A DNA stretch of 64,000 bases from Gammaproteobacteria bacterium (GCA_018661465.1 JABJIC010000035.1:1-64000); one strand, 5' to 3'. Positions 1 through 9,822 are shown, counted from the stretch's first letter. Program-made: numbers and translations. Notes: generated from the letters alone by a model not told the origin.

Positions 1-1
1 C

Positions 2-151
2 GAAGGCGTTGAGATGGTAATGCCTGGTGATAACGTGAAGATGGAAGTGACTTTGCTTAATCCGATTGCGATGGATGAAGGTCTACGTTTTGCTATACGA
101 GAAGGCGGCCGTACAGTTGGCGCCGGTGTTGTAGCAAAAATTATCGAATAA
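2..151 (+). CDS. tuf: elongation factor Tu, C-terminal 49 residues (gene enters from the left edge)
   Basis: Only the last 49 codons are in the window; the reading frame is open from base 2 to TAA at 149-151. The peptide is the C-terminal beta-barrel (domain 3) end of EF-Tu, with the typical [12 protein letters not shown] and [15 protein letters not shown] stretches. EF-Tu delivers aminoacyl-tRNA to the ribosome as a GTP complex. Its place just before rpsJ is the usual str-S10 arrangement of gammaproteobacteria. It is followed by its own terminator, so it is probably not co-transcribed with the S10 genes. Confidence 0.97.
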   Translation, partial: EGVEMVMPGDNVKMEVTLLNPIAMDEGLRFAIREGGRTVGAGVVAKIIE

Positions 152-171
152 GACTTCTTAAGTCTTACGAA

Positions 172-204
172 AGCCAGCTTGTTGAAAGACTAGCTGGCTT
201 TTTT
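172..204 (+). terminator. intrinsic terminator after tuf
   Basis: AGCCAGCT (172-179) pairs perfectly with AGCTGGCT (192-199) across a 12-nt loop and is followed by a run of T. It lies 20 nt after the tuf stop codon. Confidence 0.9.
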
Positions 205-256
205 TGTAACTGGAAGGTCGAGAACGGGTTTCTCTAACTTCGATTAGGTTTTGTTC

Positions 257-399
257 GCGAGGGGCCAGGTCCTGTGGTTGCTGCGGGTTCTGGCACCGGT
301 CCCCGGTTCCCTCCCTCGGTCGGGAGCCCAAAAAGACGGTCTCCCTCGGTCAGTCGGTGCCAACCCTGACTGCAGCCACCACAGGACCTGCCCCCTCGC
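257..399. repeat. long imperfect palindrome, about 143 bp
   Basis: The arm at 257-284 (GCGAGGGG...GGTTGCTGC) pairs with 372-399 with two mismatches over 28 positions. After a small bulge the pairing continues inward, 285-299 (GGGTT..GGCACCG) with 355-366. The loop holds a second hairpin, GGTTCCC (305-311) with GGGAGCC (322-328), and an 11-bp direct repeat CTCCCTCGGTC at 311-321 and 341-351. No convincing protein is encoded. It could be a dispersed palindromic element or a structured RNA; nothing here decides which. It is more GC-rich to the eye than its surroundings. Confidence 0.75.
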
Positions 400-473
400 T
401 TGAAGACGGCGAGATGGTATAGGTAATTGGGCTAAGCGAGGAAAGGGTCAATGATTTTCTCGTATGTCGTAGC

Positions 474-672
474 GGTCCTTTGCGTATACAGGTCCAGCGA
501 CGATCAAGAGCCAGCGCTGAACGCAGGAAAAAGACCAGAGCAAGCTGATAGGTAGGCAAATGTCAGGTTTAAGACATTGGGCAAACAGATTTATTGAATA
601 TTGAGAAGAATCTGGGCTTTTTCCGGAGAGAAGGGACCCGGCTCGTCGCAGGACCTGTATACGCGAAGGGCC
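474..672. repeat. second long imperfect palindrome with related arms
   Basis: Arm 474-502 (GGTCCTTTGCGTATACAGG...) pairs with 644-672, 26 of 29 positions. Further in, GGAAAAAG (near 517-524) can pair with CTTTTTCC (near 617-624), and the apical part holds ATGTC/GACAT. The arms share the core CAGGTCCTG/CAGGTCCAG with the palindrome at 257-399, so the two may be members of one repeat family. Short open frames on the minus strand across it look like chance products. Confidence 0.7.
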
Positions 673-708
673 GAGATGTTCAAAAAGGATAAGCTCAGCG
701 AATAAATA

Positions 709-802
709 CCACGATATTAGCGGGATAATTACTGATATCGATGCAAAGTCAGCGTGGATTATCAGCCAAAAACAGGAATCGAACAGTGGCACAGGCGATT
801 CC
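709..802. repeat. two smaller hairpins in the tuf-rpsJ spacer
   Basis: CCACG (709-713) pairs with CGTGG (753-757) and encloses GATATTAG (713-720) against CTGATATC (732-739). Next, GGAATCG (775-781) pairs perfectly with CGATTCC (796-802). They continue the series of palindromes that fills the spacer up to the rpsJ promoter. Neither has a T-run, so they are not ordinary terminators. Confidence 0.5.
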
Positions 803-844
803 CGTGAAAGTCAGTAAAAAAGCGGCCTCCGGCGGTTATTTAGC

Positions 845-873
845 TTGACAGGAAAGGGGTCCGCCTTTAAAAT
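845..873 (+). promoter_or_regulatory. sigma70-type promoter of the S10 operon
   Basis: TTGACA (845-850), a 17-bp spacer, then TAAAAT (868-873): a near-consensus promoter predicting a start near 880 and an rpsJ leader of about 85 nt. This is shorter than the roughly 170-nt E. coli S10 leader through which L4 acts, so the E. coli mechanism cannot be assumed. Confidence 0.8.
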
Positions 874-964
874 TCGCATCCTTTTTTGGCGTTTAGAAAG
901 TCACGCTTAGAAAAGAAAGCGGTAACTATTTAATTATTAAGCAATTTTTTGGAGTTTCAGGTAG

Positions 965-1276
<312 letters not shown>

Positions 1277-1298
1277 GCCTAGCTAAAAAAATAACCAG

Positions 1299-1375
1299 GT
1301 AAAAAGCGTTCAGTCCTTTTTACCCTTTTTATAAAAGTTTTGGCGCACTGATACTCTAGTTACCCTAGCGGTAAC
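1299..1375 (+). promoter_or_regulatory. hairpins in the rpsJ-rplC spacer, possible attenuator
   Basis: GGTAAAAAG (1299-1307) pairs perfectly with CTTTTTACC (1316-1324), followed by CTTTTTAT, which resembles a weak intrinsic terminator. Then GTTACC (1359-1364) pairs perfectly with GGTAAC (1370-1375) around a 5-nt loop. The pair could partially terminate transcription after rpsJ or act as a leader for rplC. Inference only: no known L4-binding structure was recognised. Confidence 0.45.
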
Positions 1376-1442
1376 GTACATAGTGTAACGCGTCAGCGGC
1401 CATAGTGGGTTTTAGCCCCGTGCACGATGAGGTTTAAAAACA

Positions 1443-2087
1443 ATGACGATTGGATTAGTCGGTCGAAAGAGCGGGATGACTCGCGTTTTCACTGAAGAAG
1501 GCACGTCTGTCCCTGTAACAGTTGTAGAAGTACAGCCTAACCGGGTCACGCAAATCAAAACTCCTGAAACCGATGGCTATAGTGCTATTCAAGTCACTAC
1601 TGGTGCCCGTCGTGCTTCGCGTGTGACTAAGGGTATGGCTGGTCATTTTGCCAAAGCGGGCACAGAAGCCGGAACTGGTCTCTGGGAATTCCGCACTGAG
1701 AATGAAGATACTTCTGAGATGGCCATGGGCAGCGAGCTTAAAGTAGATATTTTTGAAGCTGGCCAGAAAGTAGATGTTACTGGCACATCAAAGGGTAAGG
1801 GGTTTCAAGGTGGCGTTAAGCGTCATAACTTCCAGATGCAGGACGCAACACACGGTAACTCGATTTCACACCGTGCACCGGGATCGATTGGACAGTGTCA
1901 GACCCCAGGAAAAGTTTGGAAAGGCAAGAAGATGGCGGGACAGATGGGTAACGTACAACAAACTACCCAATCCCTTGAAGTAGTAAGAGTAGATGCAGAA
2001 AATAATCTTCTTCTTATTAAAGGGGCTGTACCAGGTGCTACCGGTTCAGATGTTGTTGTCCGTCCAGCAATCAAGGTTAAGGGGTAA
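1443..2087 (+). CDS. rplC: 50S ribosomal protein L3
   Basis: A 214-residue L3, close to the usual length (209 in E. coli). The start [20 protein letters not shown] and the region [20 protein letters not shown] are diagnostic; the latter keeps the glutamine that PrmB methylates in E. coli, though the residue after it is Cys rather than Asn. L3 nucleates 50S assembly and reaches toward the peptidyl-transferase centre. ATG start, GAGG about 10 nt upstream. It opens the tight part of the S10 operon, 3 nt before rplD. Confidence 0.98.
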   Translation: MTIGLVGRKSGMTRVFTEEGTSVPVTVVEVQPNRVTQIKTPETDGYSAIQVTTGARRASRVTKGMAGHFAKAGTEAGTGLWEFRTENEDTSEMAMGSELKVDIFEAGQKVDVTGTSKGKGFQGGVKRHNFQMQDATHGNSISHRAPGSIGQCQTPGKVWKGKKMAGQMGNVQQTTQSLEVVRVDAENNLLLIKGAVPGATGSDVVVRPAIKVKG

Positions 2088-2090
2088 GCA

Positions 2091-2711
2091 ATGGAATTAG
2101 CTCTTGCACTACCCGGAAAGAAAACGGGCAAAGAAAAAGTTTCAGTCTCTGATGAGTCCTTCACTAAAGAGTATAACGAGCCTTTAGTACATCAAACTGT
2201 CGTAACCTATATGGCAGGCGCCAGACAGGGTTCGGTTAAGCAGAAGACAAGATCAGAAGTACGTGGTGGTGGTCGTAAGCCATGGCGTCAAAAGGGTACA
2301 GGCCGCGCACGTGCCGGTACTATCAGAAGTCCTATCTGGCGTAGTGGTGGTGTTACATTTGCTGCACGTCCTCAGGACCACAGCAAGAAACTCAATAAGA
2401 AAATGTATCGCGGTGCGATGCAGTGCATTCTGTCTGAACTGATTCGTCAGGAAAGACTCTTCGTTGTTAACGAATTTGCTTTGGAATCTCACAAGACCAA
2501 AGAGCTTATCGGTAAGCTAAACGAATTCGAGCTAGACAACGTTCTAATTATTTCCGACCAGGTAGAAAAAAACCTTTATCTCGCAGCCAGAAATCTACAC
2601 AAAGTTGATGTGTTGGATGCTGCCGGTGTCGACCCTGTTAGTTTGATCGGTTTCGACAATGTGCTGATAACAGTCTCTGCCCTGAAGAAAGTAGAGGAGA
2701 TGTTGGCATGA
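2091..2711 (+). CDS. rplD: 50S ribosomal protein L4
   Basis: A 206-residue L4. The central loop [25 protein letters not shown] (as two adjoining motifs, about residues 60-85) is the extended arm lining the exit tunnel. In E. coli L4 also represses its own operon by attenuation and translation control; whether it does here is unknown because the leader is short. It overlaps rplW by 4 nt (ATGA type), indicating translational coupling. Confidence 0.98.
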   Translation: MELALALPGKKTGKEKVSVSDESFTKEYNEPLVHQTVVTYMAGARQGSVKQKTRSEVRGGGRKPWRQKGTGRARAGTIRSPIWRSGGVTFAARPQDHSKKLNKKMYRGAMQCILSELIRQERLFVVNEFALESHKTKELIGKLNEFELDNVLIISDQVEKNLYLAARNLHKVDVLDAAGVDPVSLIGFDNVLITVSALKKVEEMLA

Positions 2712-3007
2712 ACCACGAGCGAATCTATACCGTGATTCTTGGACCACACGTGTCCGAAAAATCTACATTAATCGGCGAAGCCAATAATCAGTACGCGTTC
2801 AAAGTTGCGACTGATGCTAGCAAGCCAGAAATTAAAGAGGCTGTTGAAACAATCTTCAATGTGGTTGTTGCAGATCTTCAAGTATTGAATGTTAAGGGTA
2901 AGACCAAGCGGACTAATAAAGGCAAGATCCGTAAGCGTTCAGACTGGAAGAAAGCCTATGTTCGATTAGAAGCGGGTCATGAAATTGACTTCGCCGACAT
3001 CGCATAA
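2708..3007 (+). CDS. rplW: 50S ribosomal protein L23
   Basis: A 99-residue L23, normal length. N-terminal [16 protein letters not shown] and the later [12 protein letters not shown] segment match the family. L23 lies at the tunnel exit and is the docking site for trigger factor and the signal recognition particle. Its start overlaps the end of rplD by 4 nt, and rplB follows after 16 nt. Confidence 0.98.
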   Translation: MNHERIYTVILGPHVSEKSTLIGEANNQYAFKVATDASKPEIKEAVETIFNVVVADLQVLNVKGKTKRTNKGKIRKRSDWKKAYVRLEAGHEIDFADIA

Positions 3008-3023
3008 GGATAAGGGGTAAATC

Positions 3024-3854
3024 ATGCCAGTAGTAAAGTGTAAACCTACTTCTCCGGGACGCCGCTTTGTCGTTAAAGTTGTTAACCCTGATCTGCATAA
3101 GGGCGAGCCATACGCTCCTCTAACTGCTCCCAAGTCAAAGACTGGTGGTAGAAATAACAAGGGTCGCATTACTCGCCGTCACGCGGGTGGTGGTCACAAG
3201 CAGAAGTATAGAATTATTGATTTCAAGCGTAACAAGGACGGAATTCCGGCCAAAGTTGAACGCCTGGAATATGACCCGAATCGCACTGCAAATATAGCGC
3301 TTATGCTTTATGCAGATGGTTCGCGCTCTTACATTATCGCGCCAGCAAAAGTTAGCGTTGGTGATGTACTGCAGTCCGGAGACGATGCGCCTATTAAAGT
3401 AGGTAATTGTTTGCCGCTACGCAACATCCCGCTGGGTAGCACAGTTCACTGTGCCGAAATGAAGCCAGGCAAGGGTGCGCAGATTGCACGTAGTGCTGGT
3501 ACGTCATTGCAGCTGGTTGCTCGTGAAGGTACTTACGCCACACTGAGACTACGGTCCGGTGAGATGCGCAAAGTATTGAGCGAATGTCGCGCAACTCTGG
3601 GTGAAGTATCGAATTCAGAGCATTCACTGAGATCTTTGGGTAAGGCTGGAGCCAAGCGTTGGAGAGGTGTTAGACCAACGGTACGTGGTGTTGCCATGAA
3701 TCCTGTTGATCACCCACATGGTGGTGGTGAAGGCAAAACTTCCGGTGGTCGTCATCCTGTGTCTCCATGGGGTACACCGACCAAGGGATATAAGACAAGA
3801 ACTAACAAGCGTACAGATAACATGATTGTACGTCGCAGAAATTCAAGCCGCTAA
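3024..3854 (+). CDS. rplB: 50S ribosomal protein L2
   Basis: A 276-residue L2 (273 in E. coli). [20 protein letters not shown] at the start and the conserved [16 protein letters not shown] loop near residue 220 identify it; the His in that loop is the one linked to peptidyl-transferase function. L2 binds 23S rRNA and helps join the subunits. It sits in conserved S10-operon order between rplW and rpsS. Confidence 0.98.
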   Translation: MPVVKCKPTSPGRRFVVKVVNPDLHKGEPYAPLTAPKSKTGGRNNKGRITRRHAGGGHKQKYRIIDFKRNKDGIPAKVERLEYDPNRTANIALMLYADGSRSYIIAPAKVSVGDVLQSGDDAPIKVGNCLPLRNIPLGSTVHCAEMKPGKGAQIARSAGTSLQLVAREGTYATLRLRSGEMRKVLSECRATLGEVSNSEHSLRSLGKAGAKRWRGVRPTVRGVAMNPVDHPHGGGEGKTSGGRHPVSPWGTPTKGYKTRTNKRTDNMIVRRRNSSR

Positions 3855-3876
3855 GGCAAGGGTAGAGGAACAGACA

Positions 3877-4149
3877 GTGCCACGATCACTAAAAAAAGGT
3901 CCTTTCATTGACCTTCACTTGATGAAGAAAGTGCAGACGGCTTCAGAGAATAACGACAAGCGTCCAATCAAGACTTGGTCTCGTCGTTCAATGGTTTCTC
4001 CAGACATGATTGGTCTGACAATTGCTGTTCATAACGGTCGGCAACATATTCCTGTTTTCGTTAACGAAGACATGGTTGGTCATAAATTAGGTGAATTCGC
4101 TGTAACACGTACCTATCGGGGACACGTTGCAGATAAGAAAGTACGTTAA
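3877..4149 (+). CDS. rpsS: 30S ribosomal protein S19
   Basis: A 90-residue S19 starting with GTG at 3877 ([17 protein letters not shown]), with GAGGA 8 nt upstream. The frame is open further upstream to an ATG inside rplB at 3826, but that would add 17 residues with no counterpart in S19, so the GTG was chosen. The core [18 protein letters not shown] and [12 protein letters not shown] is typical. S19 binds S13 in the 30S head. Confidence 0.97.
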   Translation: MPRSLKKGPFIDLHLMKKVQTASENNDKRPIKTWSRRSMVSPDMIGLTIAVHNGRQHIPVFVNEDMVGHKLGEFAVTRTYRGHVADKKVR

Positions 4150-4161
4150 TCGGGGTCTGAG

Positions 4162-4494
4162 ATGGAAGTTCTAGCAAAATTGAAAGGTGCGCGTCTCTCA
4201 GCACAAAAAGCCAGACTGGTCGCTGACCAGATTCGTGGCAAAGGTGTGGAAGAAGCCCTGCTTGTATTGACGTATAGCTCCAAGAAAGGCGCTGCAATAA
4301 TCAAGAAAGTGCTTAATTCGGCAATTGCTAATGCTGAGCACAATGAAGGCGCAGATGTAGATGAATTAAAAGTATCAACCATTTGTGTTGATGAAGGTAT
4401 GACAATGAAGCGCATTATGCCTAGAGCGAAAGGTCGCGCGGATCGCATTCTTAAGCGTTCTTGTCACATAACTATTACCGTAGCAGATAGCTAG
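4162..4494 (+). CDS. rplV: 50S ribosomal protein L22
   Basis: A 110-residue L22, the same length as in E. coli. [15 protein letters not shown] and the hairpin segment [18 protein letters not shown] (about 82-99), which lines the exit tunnel and is the usual site of macrolide-resistance changes, are intact. It is 12 nt after rpsS and 9 nt before rpsC. Confidence 0.98.
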   Translation: MEVLAKLKGARLSAQKARLVADQIRGKGVEEALLVLTYSSKKGAAIIKKVLNSAIANAEHNEGADVDELKVSTICVDEGMTMKRIMPRAKGRADRILKRSCHITITVADS

Positions 4495-4503
4495 GAGTAT
4501 CGG

Positions 4504-5175
4504 ATGGGTCAGAAAGTACATCCAACTGGAATTCGACTTGGCATAGTCAAGAAGCACACTTCCGTGTGGTTCGCCGAAGGCAAAGAATATGCTGATAATT
4601 TACTTGTTGATTTACAGGTAAGGGATTTCGTTAAGAAACGTTTAGCTAATGCGTCCGTTTCTCGTGTTGATATTGAGCGGCCAGCTCAGACAGCGAAGCT
4701 TACGATTTACACGGCACGGCCGGGTATCGTAATTGGTAAGAAAGGTGAAGATGTAGAAAAACTGCGCAAGGTACTCACTGAAAAGATGGGTATTCCTGTT
4801 CAGATTAACATCGAAGAAATTCGTAAGCCGGATCTTGATGCTCAGTTAGTAGCGGATGGTGTGGCTTCACAGCTGGAACGCCGAGTAATGTTTCGTCGAG
4901 CGATGAAACGAGCGGTTCAGAATGCAATGCGCCAGGGTGCTGAAGGTATCAAGGTTCAAGTAGGCGGACGACTGGGTGGTGCAGAAATCGCGCGCTCTGA
5001 GTGGTATCGCGAAGGCCGAGTTCCTTTGCACACACTGCGAGCAGATATCGATTACGCAACATGCGAAGCCCATACTACTTATGGACTGATCGGCGTGAAA
5101 GTTTGGATATTTAAAGGTGAGGTTTTGGATTTGGGTGTGGCTGTCGAGCCTGCAGTACAAGCCAAGTCCAACTAG
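4504..5175 (+). CDS. rpsC: 30S ribosomal protein S3
   Basis: A 223-residue S3 starting [20 protein letters not shown]. The KH domain holds the GxxG motif in [18 protein letters not shown] (about residues 77-94). S3 forms part of the mRNA entry site and helicase. The C-terminus is about 10 residues shorter than E. coli S3, within family variation. Confidence 0.98.
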   Translation: MGQKVHPTGIRLGIVKKHTSVWFAEGKEYADNLLVDLQVRDFVKKRLANASVSRVDIERPAQTAKLTIYTARPGIVIGKKGEDVEKLRKVLTEKMGIPVQINIEEIRKPDLDAQLVADGVASQLERRVMFRRAMKRAVQNAMRQGAEGIKVQVGGRLGGAEIARSEWYREGRVPLHTLRADIDYATCEAHTTYGLIGVKVWIFKGEVLDLGVAVEPAVQAKSN

Positions 5176-5187
5176 AGGTAATAAGAC

Positions 5188-5601
5188 GTGTTACAACCTA
5201 AGCGTACAAAGTTCCGCAAAATGATGAAGGGCCGTAATAGAGGCCTTTCCCATCGCGGCAGTAAAGTGGATTTCGGTGATTTCGGCCTTAAGGCTATTTC
5301 ACGCGGTCGTTTGACGGCGCGCCAGATCGAGGCAGCACGTCGAGCTATGACCAGACACGTAAAACGTGGCGGAAAAATTTGGATTCGAGTGTTTCCTGAT
5401 AAGCCAATTACTCAGAAGCCTTTGGAAGTTAGACAGGGTAAGGGTAAAGGTAATGTTGAATACTGGGTTGCCCAGATTCAGCCAGGTCGAATAATGTTTG
5501 AAATTGAAGGTGTGGATGAAGTAGTTGCTCGCGAGGCATTTAGCCTGGCTTCAGCAAAGCTTCCATTCGAGACAGCCTTTGTTAAGCGGACGGTAATGTA
5601 A
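5188..5601 (+). CDS. rplP: 50S ribosomal protein L16
   Basis: A 137-residue L16 beginning [18 protein letters not shown], with a GTG start at 5188 and AGAGG upstream. The basic loop with [14 protein letters not shown] near residue 80 keeps the arginine hydroxylated by RoxA (YcfD) in E. coli. L16 organises the A-site region of the 50S. Its stop codon overlaps the rpmC start by one base (TAATG). Confidence 0.98.
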   Translation: MLQPKRTKFRKMMKGRNRGLSHRGSKVDFGDFGLKAISRGRLTARQIEAARRAMTRHVKRGGKIWIRVFPDKPITQKPLEVRQGKGKGNVEYWVAQIQPGRIMFEIEGVDEVVAREAFSLASAKLPFETAFVKRTVM

Positions 5602-5798
5602 TGAAAGCTAGTGAATTGAGAGAAAAATCTGTAGAGGATCTGCAAACTGATTTGCAGGAACTGTACAAGAATCAGTTTAACTATCGTATGCAGAAGGGAA
5701 CTGGGCAATTAGCTCAGGTTCATCTGCTCGGCGACACTAAAAAAGATATCGCCCGCATCAAAACTATACTTACCGAAAAACAGAAGAGTGGATCATAA
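5601..5798 (+). CDS. rpmC: 50S ribosomal protein L29
   Basis: A 65-residue L29 with the expected [18 protein letters not shown] start and the [12 protein letters not shown] centre. It is a small helical protein near the tunnel exit that contacts L23. The start codon shares a base with the rplP stop, and rpsQ follows after 2 nt, so the three genes are probably translationally coupled. Confidence 0.97.
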   Translation: MKASELREKSVEDLQTDLQELYKNQFNYRMQKGTGQLAQVHLLGDTKKDIARIKTILTEKQKSGS

Positions 5799-5800
5799 CT

Positions 5801-6076
5801 ATGTCGGCTACTGAGAACCAAGAGAATATTGCTCGTACTGCTTCCGGCAAGGTAGTTAGCAACAAAATGGATAAGTCCATTGTTGTTTTAGTCGAACGAC
5901 GAGTAAAGCACCCAGTGTATGGCAAGATCATCAAGCGCTCCACGAAGGTTCATGCGCATGATGCAGAAAATACTTGTTTGCCAGGTGATGAAGTAACAAT
6001 TCAGGAAGTACGTCCTATTTCGAAGACAAAGTCATGGTCTTTGGTTTCGGTTGATGTAAGGGCGACTCAGGTTTAA
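5801..6076 (+). CDS. rpsQ: 30S ribosomal protein S17
   Basis: A 91-residue S17 (84 in E. coli); the extra residues are at the N-terminus before [21 protein letters not shown]. The core [20 protein letters not shown] is typical. S17 is a primary 16S rRNA binder. It is the last S10-operon gene in E. coli terms, and a 59-nt gap with a hairpin follows, as at an operon boundary. Confidence 0.97.
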   Translation: MSATENQENIARTASGKVVSNKMDKSIVVLVERRVKHPVYGKIIKRSTKVHAHDAENTCLPGDEVTIQEVRPISKTKSWSLVSVDVRATQV

Positions 6077-6101
6077 TCGGGTTTTTAAGAATTAGGAATC
6101 G

Positions 6102-6119
6102 GTAAACGAAAACGTTTAC
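6102..6119 (+). promoter_or_regulatory. hairpin at the S10/spc operon boundary
   Basis: GTAAACG (6102-6108), loop AAAA, CGTTTAC (6113-6119): a perfect 7-bp palindrome 16 nt before the rplN start. It lies where the spc operon would begin in E. coli. It could be a processing, pausing or operator site; no promoter could be defined with confidence. Confidence 0.45.
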
Positions 6120-6135
6120 ATGATGGAGTGAATCG

Positions 6136-6504
6136 ATGATTCAAGTGCAATCATACTTAGATGTTGCTGATAACAGCGGCGCACGACGCGTAATGTGTAT
6201 TAAGGTATTGGGTGGGTCCCACCGCCGATACGCGCGCATAGGCGACATGATTAAAGTATCAGTTAAAGAAGCGATTCCTCGCGGAAAAGTTAAAAAAGGA
6301 CAAGTTCTTACTGCGCTGGTTGTACGCACTAAGAAAGGTGTGCGACGTGGTGATGGTTCATTGATTAAGTTCGATGATAACGCTGCAATCTTGTTGAATG
6401 CTCAGGATGCTCCAATAGGTACTCGTGTTTTCGGTCCAGTGACTAGAGAGCTACGTAATGAAAAATTCATGCGAATTATTTCCCTGGCTCCTGAAGTTTT
6501 ATAA
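6136..6504 (+). CDS. rplN: 50S ribosomal protein L14
   Basis: A 122-residue L14, typical length, with [21 protein letters not shown] at the start (two joined motifs) and FGPVTRELR near the end. It binds 23S rRNA at the subunit interface, contacts L19, and is the target of the silencing factor RsfS. First gene of the spc-type cluster. Confidence 0.98.
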   Translation: MIQVQSYLDVADNSGARRVMCIKVLGGSHRRYARIGDMIKVSVKEAIPRGKVKKGQVLTALVVRTKKGVRRGDGSLIKFDDNAAILLNAQDAPIGTRVFGPVTRELRNEKFMRIISLAPEVL

Positions 6505-6538
6505 GCGCGTTCAAAAATACTGAGAGATAGAGACGAAC

Positions 6539-6853
6539 ATGAACAGACTTAGAAATGATGATGAAGTGATAGTAATCACTGGAAAAGATAAGGGAAAGCG
6601 CGGAACTATTTCTCGTCTAGTAGGTAAGGACAGAGTTGTCGTTCACGGTGTGAATATGGTTAAGCGTCATACCAAGGGCAATCCTAACGAAGGTCAGCCC
6701 GGTGGAATTATTGAGAAAGAAGCAGCTTTGAATGTATCAAATATTGCTATTTTTAATCCTGAGACTAACAAAGCAGATCGAGTTGGAATTCAGGTGGCTG
6801 AAGACGGCGCTAAGAAGCGTATCTTCAAGTCGAACGGTCAGGACATAGATTAA
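6539..6853 (+). CDS. rplX: 50S ribosomal protein L24
   Basis: A 104-residue L24 with a KOW motif ([17 protein letters not shown], about residues 8-24) and [13 protein letters not shown]24 is an early assembly initiator that binds the 5' part of 23S rRNA. The usual neighbours, rplN before and rplE after, are present. Confidence 0.97.
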   Translation: MNRLRNDDEVIVITGKDKGKRGTISRLVGKDRVVVHGVNMVKRHTKGNPNEGQPGGIIEKEAALNVSNIAIFNPETNKADRVGIQVAEDGAKKRIFKSNGQDID

Positions 6854-6873
6854 TTACTGGTAGGTTGCCAACC

Positions 6874-7440
<567 letters not shown>

Positions 7441-7441
7441 G

Positions 7442-7747
7442 ATGGCGAAAACTTCAATGATTGCCAGAGAGAACAAGCGTACTAAGTTAGTTGCAAAGTA
7501 TGCTGAGAAGCGTGCTGCGATAAAAGCTGTTTTGAACGACGCGAACGCCAGTGATGAAGAAAAATGGGATGCGCAGGTAAGTCTGCAAAAGCTTCCCCGT
7601 GATGCCAGCCCGGTTCGTCAACGGAATCGCTGTCGCATTACAGGTCGACCTCACGGTGTTTATAGAAAATTTGGTTTATGCCGCAACAAGTTGCGTGAAG
7701 CAGCGATGCGTGGCGATGTGCCTGGTTTAACCAAGGCTAGCTGGTAA
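7442..7747 (+). CDS. rpsN: 30S ribosomal protein S14 (zinc-free type)
   Basis: A 101-residue S14 starting [15 protein letters not shown], one base after the rplE stop. The frame runs open upstream inside rplE to 7358, but only the ATG at 7442 gives the family N-terminus. It is the long form without paired CXXC zinc motifs, with [12 protein letters not shown] and [18 protein letters not shown] at the end. It binds in the 30S head beside S3 and S10. Confidence 0.97.
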   Translation: MAKTSMIARENKRTKLVAKYAEKRAAIKAVLNDANASDEEKWDAQVSLQKLPRDASPVRQRNRCRITGRPHGVYRKFGLCRNKLREAAMRGDVPGLTKASW

Positions 7748-7763
7748 GGGCAGGAGTAGAACT

Positions 7764-8159
7764 ATGAGCATGTCAGATCCAATAGCAGATTTCCTGACCC
7801 GCATTCGAAATGCGCAGATGGCACAGTTGCCTTCAATTGTTAGTCCTTCTTCCAAGATTAAGGTAGCTATCAGTGAAGTTCTACAGAACGAAGGTTTCAT
7901 CACCGGATATAAGGTTGATGAGAACGGCGGCAAAGCAATAATCAATGTTGACCTGAAGTATTTTCAGGGTAAGCCAGTTATAGAAGAGATTAAGCGAGTG
8001 AGCCGACCTGGTTTGCGCAGCTATAAGGGTAAGGAAGAATTACCTAAGAACCGAGCAGGCCTGGGGATTTCAATACTATCCACGAGTAAGGGCTTGATGA
8101 CAGAAAAACAAGCTGAATCTGCCGGAATCGGTGGTGAGGTTCTTTGTACAGTTTTCTAA
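7764..8159 (+). CDS. rpsH: 30S ribosomal protein S8
   Basis: A 131-residue S8 beginning [18 protein letters not shown]. The C-terminal [20 protein letters not shown] region, which binds helix 21 of 16S rRNA, is intact. In E. coli S8 represses the spc operon by binding near rplE; a comparable site was not recognised here. Normal length and order. Confidence 0.98.
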   Translation: MSMSDPIADFLTRIRNAQMAQLPSIVSPSSKIKVAISEVLQNEGFITGYKVDENGGKAIINVDLKYFQGKPVIEEIKRVSRPGLRSYKGKEELPKNRAGLGISILSTSKGLMTEKQAESAGIGGEVLCTVF

Positions 8160-8209
8160 TAGGAAACTGAATTGAACTTAATAAGCAGAGTTTAGAATAG
8201 AGCGAAAAT

Positions 8210-8743
8210 ATGTCCAGAGTAGCTAATAGCCCGGTAGAAATACCAAGTGGCGTAGAAACAAAAATATCCGATGCTGAAGTATCGGTTAAAGGAAGCAAGG
8301 GTAACCTGCAACTGGCTCTACATAGTCAGGTGACTGTGGCTCAGGATGACGGTGTGTTGAAGGTGTCTGCTAAAGACAATTCAAGACAAGCGGATGCTCT
8401 GGCCGGTACCTTTCGCTCATTAATTAACAATATGGTTGTTGGTGTTAGTGAGGGTTTCGAAAAGAAACTTGAGCTACAGGGTGTTGGTTATAGAGCCAAG
8501 GCTCAAGGCAAGTCTCTTAATCTTACGGTTGGTTATTCACACCCAATTGATTATAAGCTTCCAGAAGGCGTTACTGCTGATACGCCATCGCAAACCGAAA
8601 TTGTAATTTCCGGAGCAGATAAGCAATTGGTAGGTCAGGTTGCTGCTGAGATCCGTGATTTTCGTCCACCTGAGCCTTACAAGGGTAAAGGTATTCGCTA
8701 CGTTGATGAACGTGTATTCAGAAAAGAAGCGAAGAAGAAATAG
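8210..8743 (+). CDS. rplF: 50S ribosomal protein L6
   Basis: A 177-residue L6, E. coli length, with the two-fold duplicated fold and the C-terminal signature [21 protein letters not shown]6 lies near the elongation-factor binding site. It is 50 nt after rpsH, one of the wider gaps of the cluster, with no clear hairpin. Confidence 0.98.
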   Translation: MSRVANSPVEIPSGVETKISDAEVSVKGSKGNLQLALHSQVTVAQDDGVLKVSAKDNSRQADALAGTFRSLINNMVVGVSEGFEKKLELQGVGYRAKAQGKSLNLTVGYSHPIDYKLPEGVTADTPSQTEIVISGADKQLVGQVAAEIRDFRPPEPYKGKGIRYVDERVFRKEAKKK

Positions 8744-8752
8744 GTCATAACT

Positions 8753-9103
8753 ATGAGCGTTAAAAAAACCGCGCGTCTTCGACGTGCAAAAAGAGCAAGA
8801 GCAAAGATCAGCGAATTACGTGTAAATCGCCTTTGTGTGTATCGTTCACCGCGACACATTTATGCTCAGATTATTTCACCAACAGGTGATGTGGTATTAG
8901 CCAGTGCTTCTACCGTTGAGAAAGACAGCAAGGGTGCTAAAAACGGAAACGTCGAAGCAGCTGGAAAAGTTGGAAAATTAATTGCTGAACGTGCAAAAGC
9001 AGCTGGTGTTGAAAAAGTTGCTTTTGATCGCTCAGGGTATGCCTATCACGGTCGCGTTAAGGCTTTAGCCGAAGCAGCTCGTGAAGGTGGATTGCAATTT
9101 TAA
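8753..9103 (+). CDS. rplR: 50S ribosomal protein L18
   Basis: A 116-residue L18 with the basic N-terminus [30 protein letters not shown] and the C-terminal [24 protein letters not shown]. It binds 5S rRNA together with L5 and L25. It sits 9 nt after rplF. Confidence 0.98.
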   Translation: MSVKKTARLRRAKRARAKISELRVNRLCVYRSPRHIYAQIISPTGDVVLASASTVEKDSKGAKNGNVEAAGKVGKLIAERAKAAGVEKVAFDRSGYAYHGRVKALAEAAREGGLQF

Positions 9104-9114
9104 GGGTTTGAGAT

Positions 9115-9624
9115 ATGGCATTTAATAACGAGCCTGGTAAGAACGAAGAAGGCATACAAGAAAAGCTCATTCAGGTTAACCGTGTAGCAAAGGTTGTTAA
9201 GGGTGGTCGAATTTTCGGATTCACAGCTTTGACAGCGGTTGGTGACGGAAATGGTCGCGTTGGCTTTGGTCGTGGTAAAGCCCGTGAGGTGCCTTTGGCT
9301 ATTCAGAAGGCAATGGAAGCTGCTCGTCGAAACATGATCTCTGTAAATCTGGATGGACATACTCTCCAGTATCCGATCAAGGCTCGTCACGGTGCATCCA
9401 AGGTATATATGCAGCCGGCTTCTGAAGGTACTGGTGTAATTGCAGGTGGTGCAATGCGCGCCATTCTGGAACTTGCCGGTGTGCAGAATGTATTGGCAAA
9501 GTGCTATGGATCAACTAACCCAGTGAATGTGGTTCATGCGACTTTTAAAGGTCTGCGTGATATGCGTTCACCTGAAGATATAGCGTTCAAACGCGGTAAG
9601 AGCGTTGAAGAGATAACAGGTTAA
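9115..9624 (+). CDS. rpsE: 30S ribosomal protein S5
   Basis: A 169-residue S5 with the double-stranded-RNA-binding-like N-terminal domain ([17 protein letters not shown]) and [16 protein letters not shown]5 takes part in decoding accuracy and, with S3 and S4, in the mRNA entry tunnel. It is in conserved order before rpmD, 5 nt apart. Confidence 0.98.
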   Translation: MAFNNEPGKNEEGIQEKLIQVNRVAKVVKGGRIFGFTALTAVGDGNGRVGFGRGKAREVPLAIQKAMEAARRNMISVNLDGHTLQYPIKARHGASKVYMQPASEGTGVIAGGAMRAILELAGVQNVLAKCYGSTNPVNVVHATFKGLRDMRSPEDIAFKRGKSVEEITG

Positions 9625-9629
9625 GTAAG

Positions 9630-9812
9630 ATGGCGAAGAAAAAAACAGTCAAAGTTACATTGGTACGCAGCCCTATCGGCACACTTCCCAAGCATAAGCT
9701 CTGTTTGAAGGGGCTGGGTTTGCGACGCATGCGTCAGTCTGTTGAAGTTGAAGATACGCCAGCGGTGCGCGGAATGATTAATAAAGTTAGCTACATGGTC
9801 GCCGTAGACTAA
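9630..9812 (+). CDS. rpmD: 50S ribosomal protein L30
   Basis: A 60-residue L30 with [16 protein letters not shown] and [11 protein letters not shown], the usual short single-domain form. It is 10 nt before rplO in the normal spc-operon position. Confidence 0.97.
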   Translation: MAKKKTVKVTLVRSPIGTLPKHKLCLKGLGLRRMRQSVEVEDTPAVRGMINKVSYMVAVD

Positions 9813-9822
9813 GGAATTTGAG

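Noticed and set aside
775..784. GTTCGATTCC-like tRNA T-loop sequence on the minus strand
   Set aside because: The flanking bases do not form a T-stem, acceptor stem or anticodon arm; it is part of a 7-bp hairpin instead.
448..792. 114-codon open frame on the minus strand in the tuf-rpsJ spacer (and a 69-codon one at 350-559)
   Set aside because: They run through imperfect palindromes, show no recognisable domain or ribosome site, and have no codon pattern like the neighbours. The palindromic DNA explains the open frames.
3826..3876. Longer N-terminus for rpsS
   Set aside because: The 17 added residues lie inside rplB and do not match S19; GTG 3877 has a good ribosome site.
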